This document shows positions 1-8,099 of a stretch of 64,000 bases of DNA, in pieces. The translations under genes and the position numbers were made by a program. The first letter of the stretch is position 1, and the number at the start of each line of letters is the position of its first letter. This DNA comes from Domibacillus mangrovi (lineage in GTDB: Bacteria; Bacillota; Bacilli; Bacillales; Domibacillaceae): the NCBI RefSeq assembly GCF_001906925.1, contig NZ_MRWQ01000005.1, positions 1 through 64,000 on the forward strand, written 5' to 3'. The notes under the pieces were generated by a model that saw only the letters and a program-made list of their open reading frames with translations, had not been told where the DNA came from and did not search any database.

Positions 1-45
1 TTCACACGCTTGAAGTGGGGGTATCCTTGCCGAATAAAGATGAAT
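1..45 (-). ncRNA. Edge of a HEARO/omegaRNA-like element (partial)
   Basis: Read on the minus strand, this edge segment resembles the 5' part of the two repeat elements at 4543-4822 and 7255-7474: a TTTAT start, a GGCA-containing strand, then CCCCCACTTCAAGC. The partner strands would lie to the left of the window, so folding cannot be tested. If the assignment is right, an iscB gene could follow on the minus strand beyond the left edge. This is inference from short similarity only. Confidence 0.3.
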
Positions 46-184
46 GACCTATTCTTTAAGTGCATTCACCTACTCCTATAGTTAAATAAAGGGCACAACC
101 AACTCTTCGGCAAAATTGTACGTTAAGATTACAAACCTTAATAGATAAAGGTTAAAGCATAAACGCTTGTTTTCAGTACTCTTT

Positions 185-1000
185 TTATTTAGCCATATTC
201 TCAAATTCTTCAATGTTCTTATTGAATTTAGATTGGGCTTCCATAACTGTTTGTTGCAAATCATCTGTTATTTTACTAACTCTTCCTACTTCTTTTATAA
301 TATTTTCTACATTCGAATTCACATTTTTAATTGAATTATCAACATTTCCCGCCAACCTTCGTACCTCATCAGCCACGACTTTAAAACCTCGTCCATGTTC
401 TCCCACACGAGCAGCTTCAATGGCTGCATTTAAGGCTAACATATTCGTCTGAGAAGAAATATTACGTATAATTTTAGATACTTCACTGATTAGATCCGTT
501 TGTTCTTTTAGTGATTCAATGGCTTGTATTTTTTCAGTAGAATTTGCAACAACTATATTTACTAATTCTACGGGCATTTCTTTTAATTGAGAAATGATTT
601 TTCTTGTATTGTTTTCACGTTCCGTAATATTGGTTGCGATTTTAAGAATTGCCTCCACTTTACCCTCTTCATTTCGGACTGGGGTATAGGTAGCTTCGAG
701 CCAAAGTAAATTTTTTTGTTTATCAACCCTTTGGATTTTTTCTTGGAACTTTACTCCCCTTTTAAGATTAGCCCATAGTTCTTCATATTTTCTGCTATTT
801 CTAAACTCTACCGTACAAAATTGTTTATGCTGCATATCTTTCATTTCATTAACTGTATAGCCTAAAGTCTTTGCAAAATTTTCATTTACCCAAATAACTT
901 TTCTATTTAGATTGAATTCTATCATTGCTAAATTTGACTCTAATGCAGCTAAAACAGATGTTTCATTTAATACTTGAGTGCTTGTGTCCATATTAATCAT
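185..1000 (-). CDS. PAS domain / truncated methyl-accepting chemotaxis signalling protein
   Basis: A 271-residue soluble signalling protein. Residues about 15-125 form a PAS domain (including the motif FAKTLGYT and a PAC-like [14 protein letters not shown] end). Residues about 175-260 hold the MCP hairpin tip, with the conserved run [18 protein letters not shown] followed by [10 protein letters not shown]. There are no transmembrane segments and only part of the usual cytoplasmic MCP coiled coil, so it is far shorter than a typical receptor (about 550-660 residues). Such proteins usually couple a cytoplasmic sensed signal to CheA/CheW arrays. The start is the ATG 8 nt after GAGAGGG. It sits directly behind a cyclic-di-GMP riboswitch, which suggests that motility signalling is tied to c-di-GMP level. 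Family assignment is firm; the ligand is unknown. Confidence 0.9.
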   Translation of the reverse strand: MINMDTSTQVLNETSVLAALESNLAMIEFNLNRKVIWVNENFAKTLGYTVNEMKDMQHKQFCTVEFRNSRKYEELWANLKRGVKFQEKIQRVDKQKNLLWLEATYTPVRNEEGKVEAILKIATNITERENNTRKIISQLKEMPVELVNIVVANSTEKIQAIESLKEQTDLISEVSKIIRNISSQTNMLALNAAIEAARVGEHGRGFKVVADEVRRLAGNVDNSIKNVNSNVENIIKEVGRVSKITDDLQQTVMEAQSKFNKNIEEFENMAK

Positions 1001-1008
1001 TCATTTAT

Positions 1009-1103
1009 CCCTCTCATTTTAGAGGCAACCCAGCCATCATAACCAATTTGATTTTAGACCTGTCGGCTTTGCGTCCTAATCTTTTGAATAGTTTGCTTTT
1101 CAC
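1009..1103 (-). promoter_or_regulatory. Cyclic-di-GMP-I (GEMM-I) riboswitch with SD-sequestering hairpin
   Basis: On the minus strand the leader carries the class-I c-di-GMP aptamer signature in order: AGCAAACTATTCAAAAGATT (GAAA-type tetraloop receptor arm), GGACGCAAAGCC, ACAGGTCTAAA, and the closing arm ATGGCTGGGTTGCC. The aptamer occupies about 1021-1103. Immediately downstream, CCTCT (1021-1025) can pair with AGAGG (1010-1014) across a 6-nt loop; the second strand is the Shine-Dalgarno sequence of the PAS/MCP gene. No U-tract terminator is present, so translational rather than transcriptional control is inferred. Confidence 0.9.
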
Positions 1104-1124
1104 GTCTTAGTAAGTAATAGTTAC

Positions 1125-1153
1125 ATTATAACACGCCTGTTGCTTATGAATAA
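1125..1153 (-). promoter_or_regulatory. Putative promoter of the riboswitch leader
   Basis: Minus-strand TATAAT at 1125-1130 with TTATTC 17 bp upstream (1148-1153). Transcription would begin about 15-20 nt before the aptamer, the expected distance. The -35 is weak. No sigma-D (motility) consensus is seen, although the gene is chemotaxis-related. Confidence 0.5.
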
Positions 1154-1159
1154 TTCCCC

Positions 1160-1313
1160 ATAAAAACAATAAAGAGACGCCTTCTTGTAAAATGTAAGTA
1201 CAACTAAACATTTACGAGAAGAGGCATCCCTTATGAAACAAAATACCATATAGAACGTACTTCGGGAAATCTGCAGGACGCTGCACATGGCTGATACGGA
1301 GTATTTGTCTTAG
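1160..1313 (+). mobile_element. Decayed insertion-sequence-like fragment, unassigned
   Basis: An imperfect inverted repeat (GCCTTCTTGTAAAATG near 1170, CATTTACGAGAAGAGGC near 1208) precedes an ATG at 1233. The reading frame has an in-frame TAG after six codons, then continues NVLREICRTLHMADTEYLS before a second stop at 1311. It abuts the IS3 orfA relic on the other strand. The layout resembles the 5' end of a transposase gene, but the family is not recognised. Confidence 0.3.
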
Positions 1314-1329
1314 TTTCGCTTGATGACAT

Positions 1330-1672
1330 TTACTTTCGTCCCTTGATCAGCGCTGCCTGCTTTAAAATATTGTTCTCCATTCGCAATTGCTTCAGCTCTT
1401 TTTGGAGTGCCAAAAGTTCCTGCTGTTCAACAGAACGATTGTCCTTTTCTTTGAATGATCCAGATGTTTCGTCTTGATGAATCCACCGATCAAGCGAAGA
1501 CGGGGTCAGATCATACTCGTTGATAATCGCTCGTTTTAACTTTCCGTTCTAGTGCAGCTGAACCATTTGTTTTTTGAACTCGGGCGTGAAGGTACAGCGC
1601 TCTCGCTTGGTCATGATCTGGACTTCTCATCTGTTTTAGGTCAAGTGTACGTGACCTTATTTTTTCTGTCCA
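1330..1672 (-). pseudogene. IS3-family transposase OrfA relic (in-frame stop, no OrfB)
   Basis: From the ATG at 1614 the minus strand reads a 94-codon OrfA-like protein beginning MTKRERCTFTPEFKKQMVQL. It includes the helix-turn-helix region (YDLTPSSLDRWIHQD) and the C-terminal leucine-zipper stretch (LLALQKELKQLRMENNILKQ) typical of IS3/IS150-type OrfA. An amber TAG interrupts it after residue 21 and no OrfB follows, so it is inactive. The upstream sequence with GGACAGAAAAAATAAGGTCA (about 1640-1672) looks like the IS end. The same end and ATG context recur at 58760-58925, showing two remnants of one element. Confidence 0.8.
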
Positions 1673-1709
1673 GATAAGTATAGACGATCCACCTGTCCCT
1701 CAAAATCCA

Positions 1710-2864
1710 CTAGAGTGTCTTTGTTTCTAGTCGAAATCCTTCGACGACTACATCTTCATCGATCTCTACTAATAAGCACCGTTTTCCATTGTAAGTAATA
1801 TATTTTATATTTTTCAGGTCTTTCGGGCTGACAGATACATCTGCCACCTTCGTATTGATTTTAATGTTTTTTGGAACTAGACTGCTTGCTTTGAACTCAT
1901 ATTTTTCGTCCGCTACGACATCTTTGAAGGCATGTTCCATTTTAGCGGTATCTACTTCTTCGACGCCACTTACCGTTAATATGCGTTCGATGTCCCGATA
2001 ATCCAACATAGGGGGTTCACTTTCTTCTTCATTTTCCTGCACCATTTTATTAATTTCCTCATAAACATTAGATATGACTATAGAATCTACTTTGTCTCCC
2101 ATTACTGTTTTTAAGATCTGTTCGAAGCTGTCCTTATCTTCCATAGCAGTAATAATCTCTTCACAGTTGAGAACTTCTTCTATAAATAAACCTTCTGGTT
2201 GATTCACTTTTCCTCCACAATAGAGAATATGATTAATATCTGCTGAATCATCATTAAAGGCAGGAAACAAAAAACCTGTTAAGGGGGAAGCCAAATTAAT
2301 GATGGGATCAACTGCGTTATTCGATTTGAATTCCTTCTCGATGTAATCAAATAGCAAGGCTTTTTTCGGCTGAACGGTTTGATTGAGACTGCAAAGGATA
2401 AACTCGTTGGAATAAACCTCATCACTCCCTCCTTCTTCGGATTCCAAATCTCGTTTTCTGATCGCCTTTTGATATTCTCCACGGATAAATGTTACCACTG
2501 TATCAAATTCATAAGCAGCATGAGCAAACATTTTCTCGACAATTTTCAGCATGTTTTCGTTCCAATCTTCCGTGGATTCTGCTCGTAACCCTTCAAAAAG
2601 AGTCGTTTGTGTGCTGTCTTCCACATCACGCCTGAATTTCAGCTCAAACAATTTGGCGTCAAGATGACCTGTCAAAACCTTTTTAAAGTTTGCTAAAAAC
2701 AATTCTTGTGTTTCCTGTTCTAACATTTGAAATGGTTGACTGACTTGATGATAAATCTCCCCTGATTCTTTCTTCACATAAACATTGAGGATTTCCTGAA
2801 TTTTCATAAGAGGATTGTCTAATTTAAATTGCTTTCGGATATTAGTAATGTCTTTTTTATTCAT
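1710..2864 (-). CDS. DUF4317 domain-containing protein
   Basis: A 384-residue soluble protein starting MNKKDITNIRKQFKLDN, which matches the usual N-terminus of DUF4317 proteins of Firmicutes. Acidic, with no signal peptide or membrane segment. Length is normal for the family and its function is not known. The start is supported by GGGAGATGA 5-6 nt upstream. It stands alone between IS remnants and an intergenic region with gene scraps; no operon partners are visible. Family assignment rests on N- and C-terminal resemblance, not on a catalytic motif. Confidence 0.65.
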   Translation of the reverse strand: MNKKDITNIRKQFKLDNPLMKIQEILNVYVKKESGEIYHQVSQPFQMLEQETQELFLANFKKVLTGHLDAKLFELKFRRDVEDSTQTTLFEGLRAESTEDWNENMLKIVEKMFAHAAYEFDTVVTFIRGEYQKAIRKRDLESEEGGSDEVYSNEFILCSLNQTVQPKKALLFDYIEKEFKSNNAVDPIINLASPLTGFLFPAFNDDSADINHILYCGGKVNQPEGLFIEEVLNCEEIITAMEDKDSFEQILKTVMGDKVDSIVISNVYEEINKMVQENEEESEPPMLDYRDIERILTVSGVEEVDTAKMEHAFKDVVADEKYEFKASSLVPKNIKINTKVADVSVSPKDLKNIKYITYNGKRCLLVEIDEDVVVEGFRLETKTL

Positions 2865-2992
2865 TTATCTCATCTCCCATTCCCCATTATACTTTTCAGA
2901 CAAGAACATCGTAATACTTAATGTTCTTTCAATTTTAATAGCTGAAAGGAATAAAGTGAAATATTAATATAAATAAAAAAGAATCATTTAAC

Positions 2993-3099
2993 AACTGTAC
3001 GAATTATATAAAAAATATCCAGACTATGTACCACAAAGTCATCCTGCTTACGACTCTAAGCAGGAGCGAGATAAGGATAGATGGGCTTGTGAACACTAG
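2993..3099 (+). pseudogene. Excalibur calcium-binding domain relic
   Basis: From 3001 the plus strand encodes ELYKKYPDYVPQSHPAYDSK followed by QERDKDRWACEH and a stop at 3097. This is the excalibur motif (DxDxDGxxCE type) in the divergent form seen at the end of the metallo-beta-lactamase gene at 63244. The usual NCT preceding it is present one frame away (AACTGTAC, 2993-3000), consistent with a single-base loss. There is no start codon and no upstream gene body, so only the domain tail of a lost secreted protein remains. Confidence 0.7.
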
Positions 3100-3260
3100 T
3101 TAATAAAAGCCACATCAATATTTGCTGCCACCATTTTAATCCCCCGCCTTTCTCTGGCCATTCTTTTTCGGAGGAGTACCAGCAGCTGGTCGAGATATTG
3201 TAACTCAAATGGATCTCTCCATAAAAGTGATCTTATTTTATCTAGAATGCTTTCTGTTTT
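3096..3260 (-). other. Open frame overlapping the end of the permease gene, unassigned
   Basis: Minus strand, open from 3260 to a TAG at 3096, reading ILDKIRSLLWRDPFELQYLD and then QLLVLLRKRMARERRGIKMV to AFIN. It has no ATG/GTG/TTG near its 5' end but looks coding (amphipathic, charged). It may be the 3' end of a lost gene. Apart from this and the excalibur relic, 2865-3237 shows nothing I can support. Confidence 0.25.
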
Positions 3261-4335
3261 TCAAAGAAGCAAAGAGGAGAAGAAAAAGGGGAAGGATTAC
3301 TTGAAATAAAGGAAATATATACGGCAATTCAAAATTTCTCCACTCTTGAGTGTATCCTGTAATACTGCTTGCGACAGCCATGGATACCCATAAAACGACG
3401 ATTCCCATTGGATAAGTAAGGCGAGAAGGATGTTTCAGCTGAAATAAATGAGCCACGGACAACACCGCCGCATAGAAAAAAATACTTATTTTAATAAAAC
3501 CAGCGAGAATGACAAAAAGAATAAAATAAATATCTAAACGCTCTAAAAACCCGCCTAATTCAATCATCTGGATCGTCGTTAAAAGAGGGAATTGTGAATG
3601 GTAAGTTTGATCAACACCAAGAACGCTTATGTTCATAGCTGTAATAAGAGACAATGTAAAACCACTCATTCCGATTGCCCATAGTCCGGTACGTTTCACT
3701 TTTTTACGTTCAGTAACATCAGGAAAAATCACCGTAAATGCGACGACTTGTCCAAATGGAAAGTACAGTGTGTCTGTAAAAGCCGTTTTGATAATCGGTG
3801 AAAGCCCTTCTTCGAATATTGGTTTTAAGTTATTAATATCTATAATCTTTGAAAACATAGTTAAAAGGATGATGCTAACAATCAGTAGGCAGATGATAAA
3901 AAACAATATTTCACTCGTTCGGGAAAGGACTTCAATTCCTTTGTAAACCGTATAAACAATCGCCACAATGAACAGAGCATTGATGACAAATAAAGGTGTT
4001 TCAGGATAAGCAACGGTAACCAACATTTCCCCAAAACCGCGCAATACGCTTGCAGCTGAATACACAAAATAGAGAATAAAAAAGAAAGCCATTAGTTTTC
4101 CTAATACAGATCCTAGTAAAATTTGCATATATTCCGTTGGTGAATTATCTGGATAGTAGTAGTAAAGGCGATAATAAATGAGAAATAAGCAAAAACCACC
4201 GGCCGTTGCAATGAGAATCGCCAGCCATGCATCCTGTTTCGCCCCACTGGAAAGCGAAAGCACCAAAGCACTACCAAGTTCAAATAAAAAAAGAAGTGTG
4301 AATAGCTGATGGGCACTGATTTTCGCTTTTTCCAC
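3238..4335 (-). CDS. GerAB/YndE-family spore germination permease (orphan)
   Basis: A 365-residue integral membrane protein of the APC-superfamily endospore germination permeases (GerAB/GerBB/YndE). Ten or more hydrophobic helices are visible, with family-type stretches such as FTLLFLFELGSALVLSL near the N-terminus and FGQVVAFTVIFP centrally. In germinant receptors the B subunit binds the amino-acid germinant in the spore inner membrane with A and C subunits. Neither a GerAA-like nor a GerAC-like gene is adjacent, so it is an orphan B subunit that may borrow partners encoded elsewhere. GTG start, preceded by AAAGGGAGTG. Confidence 0.9.
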   Translation of the reverse strand: MEKAKISAHQLFTLLFLFELGSALVLSLSSGAKQDAWLAILIATAGGFCLFLIYYRLYYYYPDNSPTEYMQILLGSVLGKLMAFFFILYFVYSAASVLRGFGEMLVTVAYPETPLFVINALFIVAIVYTVYKGIEVLSRTSEILFFIICLLIVSIILLTMFSKIIDINNLKPIFEEGLSPIIKTAFTDTLYFPFGQVVAFTVIFPDVTERKKVKRTGLWAIGMSGFTLSLITAMNISVLGVDQTYHSQFPLLTTIQMIELGGFLERLDIYFILFVILAGFIKISIFFYAAVLSVAHLFQLKHPSRLTYPMGIVVLWVSMAVASSITGYTQEWRNFELPYIFPLFQVILPLFLLLFASLKNRKHSR

Positions 4336-4542
4336 AGGTGATCACTCCCTTTCCTTTTTCAATGTTATATGCAGTGAATGCATCGTATCAAATTACCTGC
4401 CTTTCTTTTTTCATACATATTGTCCAGGTACTTCCTGCCTTATACATATTAGTTGTTTAAGCAGAATGAAACCCGTTTGTAAATGCTGGCGGCTCGATAG
4501 AATAACTGGCTGTTACTTTTGGTGTCATTTTCACTGGTTCAG

Positions 4543-4822
4543 ATAAAGTGAAACTTCATTCAGCGGGGGTTAGGTTCACAGGATGTGAATCATGCAGACG
4601 TTGTCACAGGACGTGACGATCTTAGTCTGCCTTCCTCTTAGCCCCACTGAATAAAAAGGAACTCAGGTAAAGAGCACCGCATCCTGCGGCAATACCTGAG
4701 TGACCGGCTTCAGCCGGCCCGAACCAATCGGACTTTTACGGGCAGTTGATCCTCCGCTTATCCTCCTTTTCTTTTCGACGGCTTGAAGCGGGGGTCTTAC
4801 TGCCCGTTAATGCGGGATAAAT
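4543..4822 (-). ncRNA. Stand-alone HEARO/omegaRNA-like element, copy 1
   Basis: Read on the minus strand: ATTTATCCCGC, then ACGGGCAGT pairing with ACTGCCCGT about 60 nt later, enclosing CCCCCGCTT paired with AAGCGGAGG; then hairpins CCGGCTGAAGCCGG and ACTCAGGTATTGCCGCAGGA closing with CCTGAGT; finally a palindromic end (ATTCAGTGGGGC opposite GCGGGGGTTAGG). About 190 bp of this is nearly identical to copy 2 at 7255-7474; this copy has an about 70-bp longer loop in the last hairpin. The layout matches IS200/IS605-type ends and the HEARO (IscB-associated omegaRNA) design, with the guide taken from DNA 5' of the scaffold (here 4823 onward on the plus strand). No protein gene accompanies it. Class assignment is inference. 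Confidence 0.55.
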
Positions 4823-4852
4823 GAAAATAACGATACCTCTCTAGTACCGATT

Positions 4853-5044
4853 TCACAGCTGCTTTCGTTTTTCCCCCAGTAAATCTCTGCCAAAAAGAAC
4901 TCCAATTGCTTGCTCATGCGTCCACCATTCCTTTTCAGACATTTCTTGCAGGTTTTTCTGTGCCTTTCTTAAAAGCTCCGACTTATTTTCACTCTCCATA
5001 TCATGCTTTTCCCAATTAATTAACTGTTCCTTAAAGTGCTTCAT
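4853..5044 (-). CDS. Small hypothetical protein (63 aa)
   Basis: Encodes MKHFKEQLINWEKHDMESEN and onward, a charged helical 63-residue protein ending LLGEKRKQL. I chose the ATG at 5044 because it follows AAAGGGG by 8 nt; the open frame extends to 5080 but without a ribosome site. It has no recognised domain. It is preceded by a leader with an intrinsic terminator (5073-5110), so expression may be attenuated. Confidence 0.55.
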   Translation of the reverse strand: MKHFKEQLINWEKHDMESENKSELLRKAQKNLQEMSEKEWWTHEQAIGVLFGRDLLGEKRKQL

Positions 5045-5069
5045 ACGTTCATCCCCTTTCAAAACGAAA

Positions 5070-5160
5070 AAAGAGGGCACCGATCACACAGCAATTCAGC
5101 TGCTTAATCAGTGTCCTCAGGCTTTCCCTATCTGGGACGTATTCCGTTACGCATATTATA
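5070..5160 (-). promoter_or_regulatory. Promoter, leader and intrinsic terminator upstream of the 63-aa gene
   Basis: Minus strand: a good TATAAT at about 5154-5159, then a leader of roughly 45 nt (AACGGAATACGTCCCAGATA region), then GAGGACACTGAT pairing with ATCGGTGCCCTC and TTTTTT. The terminator lies between the promoter and the ribosome site of the 63-aa gene, which is the arrangement of an attenuator or small riboswitch. I do not recognise the aptamer. Confidence 0.55.
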
Positions 5161-5229
5161 CCAAATTTCCAATCGAAAAAATCCCTAATTACTTTTCAAT
5201 ATAATACACGTACTGTTAACTAACAAATT

Positions 5230-5682
5230 CTACAATTCTTGCGATAATCGAACCATATCCCTGCACTGTATACCATTTTCAAAAATCTTTTCTGAATAGT
5301 GTCTGATGAAAAAATCTCTGTCAACACCAGTAATTCTAAAACCACATTTTTGATAGAGCGCTAATTGTCCTATACTTGAATTTCCAGTACCGACTTCTAT
5401 TGTTCTGTATCCTCTTGACTTGGCTCTTTGAAGGGCATCTATTATTAACTGTTTCCCAATGCCTCTATCGTGATGGGTTTCCATTACGGCAATATTCACT
5501 AACTCTACCGTTTCAGGTCTCGTCGGAAGTAACACATAAACTCCGATAATTTGACGTTCATTCTCAGCTAAAAAGCATTCTCCTCTCTGAACATAATCCT
5601 CAATAAGTGCCTGAGAAGGGTCTGCTAATAACAATAAATCCAATGGAAGCTCTTCATCTGTCTTTAGTTTCCGAATATCCAT
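5230..5682 (-). CDS. GNAT-family N-acetyltransferase (YvbK-like)
   Basis: A 150-residue single-domain GNAT acetyltransferase, normal length. The acetyl-CoA pyrophosphate-binding motif is visible at residues 71-79 (HDRGIGKQL, matching the R/Q-x-x-G-x-G/A rule), preceded by the beta4 strand VELVNIAVMET and followed by the motif B region IEVGTGNSSIGQLALYQKCG. It transfers acetyl from acetyl-CoA to an unknown amine. It resembles B. subtilis YvbK in overall layout. Start ATG follows AGGGGGAAAT. A monocistronic unit. Confidence 0.85.
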   Translation of the reverse strand: MDIRKLKTDEELPLDLLLLADPSQALIEDYVQRGECFLAENERQIIGVYVLLPTRPETVELVNIAVMETHHDRGIGKQLIIDALQRAKSRGYRTIEVGTGNSSIGQLALYQKCGFRITGVDRDFFIRHYSEKIFENGIQCRDMVRLSQEL

Positions 5683-5837
5683 ATTTCCCCCTAAAAACTG
5701 TATTTTCTTTTATTTTATCATATCTTTTTATAATTCCTCAGCTTCTTTGCTTGAATCAGACAATCAACACTACTATATCCGTAAAGTTATTTTTATGAAA
5801 ACTCCTTGTAGGGGTAATTGTATTATTGATACAAGAA

Positions 5838-5885
5838 AAGCACTTGAAAGAGAAACTGGTTTCTTTCAAATGCTTTATTGTTTGA
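5838..5885 (-). terminator. Intrinsic terminator after the SLH-protein gene
   Basis: Near-perfect inverted repeat AAGCACTTGAAAGAGAAAC / GTTTCTTTCAAATGCTTT with a 2-nt centre. On the minus strand it is followed by TTTTCTTG. It lies 65 bp beyond the stop of the 5950-7170 gene. Confidence 0.75.
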
Positions 5886-5949
5886 TTAAGTTGTATCATT
5901 TTTATTTACACAATATAAGCATAAAAGACTCATCGTGCCAAGTTTTTCA

Positions 5950-7170
5950 TTATTTCAACGCCGTCATGCCGGCTGTTTCCATTCGCTCGAAAAATGCTGA
6001 AATTTGTGCACGGGTAAGCGGCTCATTATAACCGTAATCTTCAAATGTTTTCGAGCCTGTTTTACCAGAGGATAAGTCATGCTTGTACATAAAATCTACT
6101 GCAGAGTTCGGTCCATAAAGGGCGCCTTGTGAGGCTGCAATGACTTGGGCTAACTGACCACGCGTCACGGTACTATTTTTGCCTGCGTCTGTTGAATACC
6201 CTTTTAAAGGTAAGTTATAGGGCTTAAAAAAATCATAATACTGTTGGGCCCGATGACCGTATGTTGCGCCCGGCTTAAAACCAAAATATTTTGCAGCAAT
6301 GACCGTTAAATCCGATTCCTTCAGTAGTGATAGCGGTTGGAAACGTCCGTCTGGAAATCCTTGAATCAGTCCTGTCCGGAATGCCCATGTAATGTTCTGG
6401 CGTGCCCAGTGGTCTTTTCTAACGTCTTTAAACGCAGGGTACAGCCAATTTTCCAGCTTCCAATGTAGTCTCCGCGGGTTATAGCTGAGCTTTGGCGTCC
6501 CCTCTGATGTTAAAAAGAAAACACTCCGCATGTGCCACTTTGTTTCTTCATCCAGAGCGATTCCATTCACAAACCCGTACTTTGAAAACACATTAGGCTC
6601 ACCGATTTTTAGCATATCCACCGGCAACTGTTTATACCAGTTTTGAGAATCAGTCATGGAAAATTCGTGAATGGTTGTGCCTTCTGGAATGAGAAAATCT
6701 TCCATTAAAAACACATCACCAGTCAAATCAGTAGCTTGCGGCTTGCCAAAATGAAAATACCCATATTTATTGTCTTCATCCCAAATATCTTCAAATGCAT
6801 AGTTACGGAGGCTTCTCCATAGCATCGAATCATTTTCCGCGTCGATTGCTGCCCCTTTTTCACGTGAAGTATAAGCGGCATAGAAACCATCTTTTGAAAC
6901 AATCATATAATCTTTCGTGTTGTCTGGACGGCCAATGATGTAATTATCTGTTTGTTCATAGATTTTGCTGAAACCATATTTCATATTTTTAAAATCAACT
7001 GGCTTATAAGTGTGTGTGTAAACGGCAATGCCTGCACGTTCCCGCAAAATATTATAGACGTCAGGTGTGACTTCCCATTCCGGCTTCTGACTAGGCGTTT
7101 CTGCTGCAAGCGCAAAGGACGGGGACAATAAAATCAACGATAAACAAAATAGAATTAAAGACTTTTTCAA
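5950..7170 (-). CDS. Secreted S-layer-homology (SLH) domain protein
   Basis: A 406-residue exported protein. The N-terminus MKKSLILFCLSLILLSPSFA is a clear signal peptide with cleavage expected after ALA. Residues 30-240 form an unrecognised beta-rich domain. Three SLH-type repeats fill about 247-406; the first reads FKDVRKDHWARQNITWAFRT and continues with LIQGFPDGRFQP. SLH triplets anchor proteins to pyruvylated secondary cell-wall polymer, so a cell-surface role is likely. TTG start after AAGGAGAAGAAGGAA. Single gene with its own terminator. Confidence 0.85.
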   Translation of the reverse strand: MKKSLILFCLSLILLSPSFALAAETPSQKPEWEVTPDVYNILRERAGIAVYTHTYKPVDFKNMKYGFSKIYEQTDNYIIGRPDNTKDYMIVSKDGFYAAYTSREKGAAIDAENDSMLWRSLRNYAFEDIWDEDNKYGYFHFGKPQATDLTGDVFLMEDFLIPEGTTIHEFSMTDSQNWYKQLPVDMLKIGEPNVFSKYGFVNGIALDEETKWHMRSVFFLTSEGTPKLSYNPRRLHWKLENWLYPAFKDVRKDHWARQNITWAFRTGLIQGFPDGRFQPLSLLKESDLTVIAAKYFGFKPGATYGHRAQQYYDFFKPYNLPLKGYSTDAGKNSTVTRGQLAQVIAASQGALYGPNSAVDFMYKHDLSSGKTGSKTFEDYGYNEPLTRAQISAFFERMETAGMTALK

Positions 7171-7254
7171 TTCCTTCTTCTCCTTAACTACGTGATTTCT
7201 TTATTTTACCTTTTTTAGTTGATACATAATAGATATTTATTTTTATTTTTTAAT

Positions 7255-7474
7255 ATAAAGTGAAACTTCATTCAGTGGGGGTTTTCTTCATCCCCCACTG
7301 AATAAAAAAAGAACTCAGGTAAAGAGCACCGCATCCTGCGGCAATACCTGAGTGACCGGCTTCAGCCGGCCCGAACCAATCGGGCTTTTACGGGCAGTTG
7401 ATCCCCCGCTTATCCTCCTTTTCTTTTCGACAGCTTGAAGCGGGGGTCTTACTGCCCGTTAATGTGGGATAAAT
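7255..7474 (-). ncRNA. Stand-alone HEARO/omegaRNA-like element, copy 2
   Basis: The same element as copy 1 in the same orientation, with a compact last hairpin (TTCAGTGGGGG / CCCCCACTGAA). The long-range pairing (ACGGGCAGT with ACTGCCCGT) and the inner CCCCCGCTT stem are intact, and differences from copy 1 in this stem (GGGG versus GGAG) keep or improve pairing. The flank that would supply the guide (plus strand 7475 onward) differs from that of copy 1. The rest of 7171-7849 shows no gene I can support. Confidence 0.55.
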
Positions 7475-7784
7475 ATCTATTGACATGCCAGCTCGTTGGA
7501 ACGAACTGTTAAATCAACAATTTCAGTCAACTTCCATCCAACATTAGTGTTGTTTGCCCGTATCGTCGTACTGCCTATTATTCATTTTCAAAACGTTTTA
7601 CTTCATGCAACATTTCAGTTTCCTGTGTAGCTTGTCAAGCACCTCCAATGCTTCTTCGCAGCAAACAACATCATCTGGATACTCAATCATTCATTATTTA
7701 AAAATACTTTGATCCTTTTTTCATCACTTTTCCCCCCTAATTGATTATTGATTTGTGTCTACTTGATACAATATTGATTATTTT

Positions 7785-7813
7785 GTATAATTTTTCATTA
7801 ATTAGAAACATTA
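7785..7813 (+). promoter_or_regulatory. Sigma-F-type promoter, copy 1
   Basis: GTATA (7785-7789), 14 bp, then AGAAACATTA (7804-7813), one base off the GGnnAnAnTR forespore sigma-F -10 pattern. It lies about 35 bp upstream of the gene at 7850. It shares an extended block, including ACATTTTGCTA, with copies at 8221 and 46232. Confidence 0.5.
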
Positions 7814-7849
7814 ATACCGTCCATGACATTTTGCTAAGGAGGGTTGAAT

Positions 7850-8068
7850 ATGTCTTTAGATAGTCTCAAAGATCTGTTAGGAACGTTATGTTCTTACAAC
7901 ACGATCGACATTACTCATACCTTTGAAATAGATGGACAATCTATAGCATCGGTTTGTTGCTTAAAAAACACCTCTATCATTGAAGTAACAATGGTTCAAA
8001 CTCAATCCGTTGAACAATATGAAAATTTAGATGAAGCAGCCGTTGCAATAAAAAGACTGGTGAATTAA
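7850..8068 (+). CDS. Small hypothetical protein, possibly sporulation-expressed
   Basis: A 72-residue soluble protein (MSLDSLKDLLGTLCSYNTID...), no domain recognised, with two adjacent cysteines (VCCLKN). The ATG at 7850 follows AAGGAGGG by 6 nt; an in-frame TTG two codons earlier is too close to that site. The sigma-F-type promoter upstream suggests forespore expression, an inference from the -35/-10 match alone. Confidence 0.6.
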   Translation: MSLDSLKDLLGTLCSYNTIDITHTFEIDGQSIASVCCLKNTSIIEVTMVQTQSVEQYENLDEAAVAIKRLVN

Positions 8069-8099
8069 CAATCCATGTATAAATCAAACGTTAGTCGTC

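Noticed and set aside
5747-6031. Plus-strand open frame with MKTPCRGNCIID, recalling the start of DUF1289 proteins
   Set aside because: The rest has no DUF1289 cysteines, the frame runs through the terminator at 5838 and antisense into the SLH gene, and no ribosome site is present.
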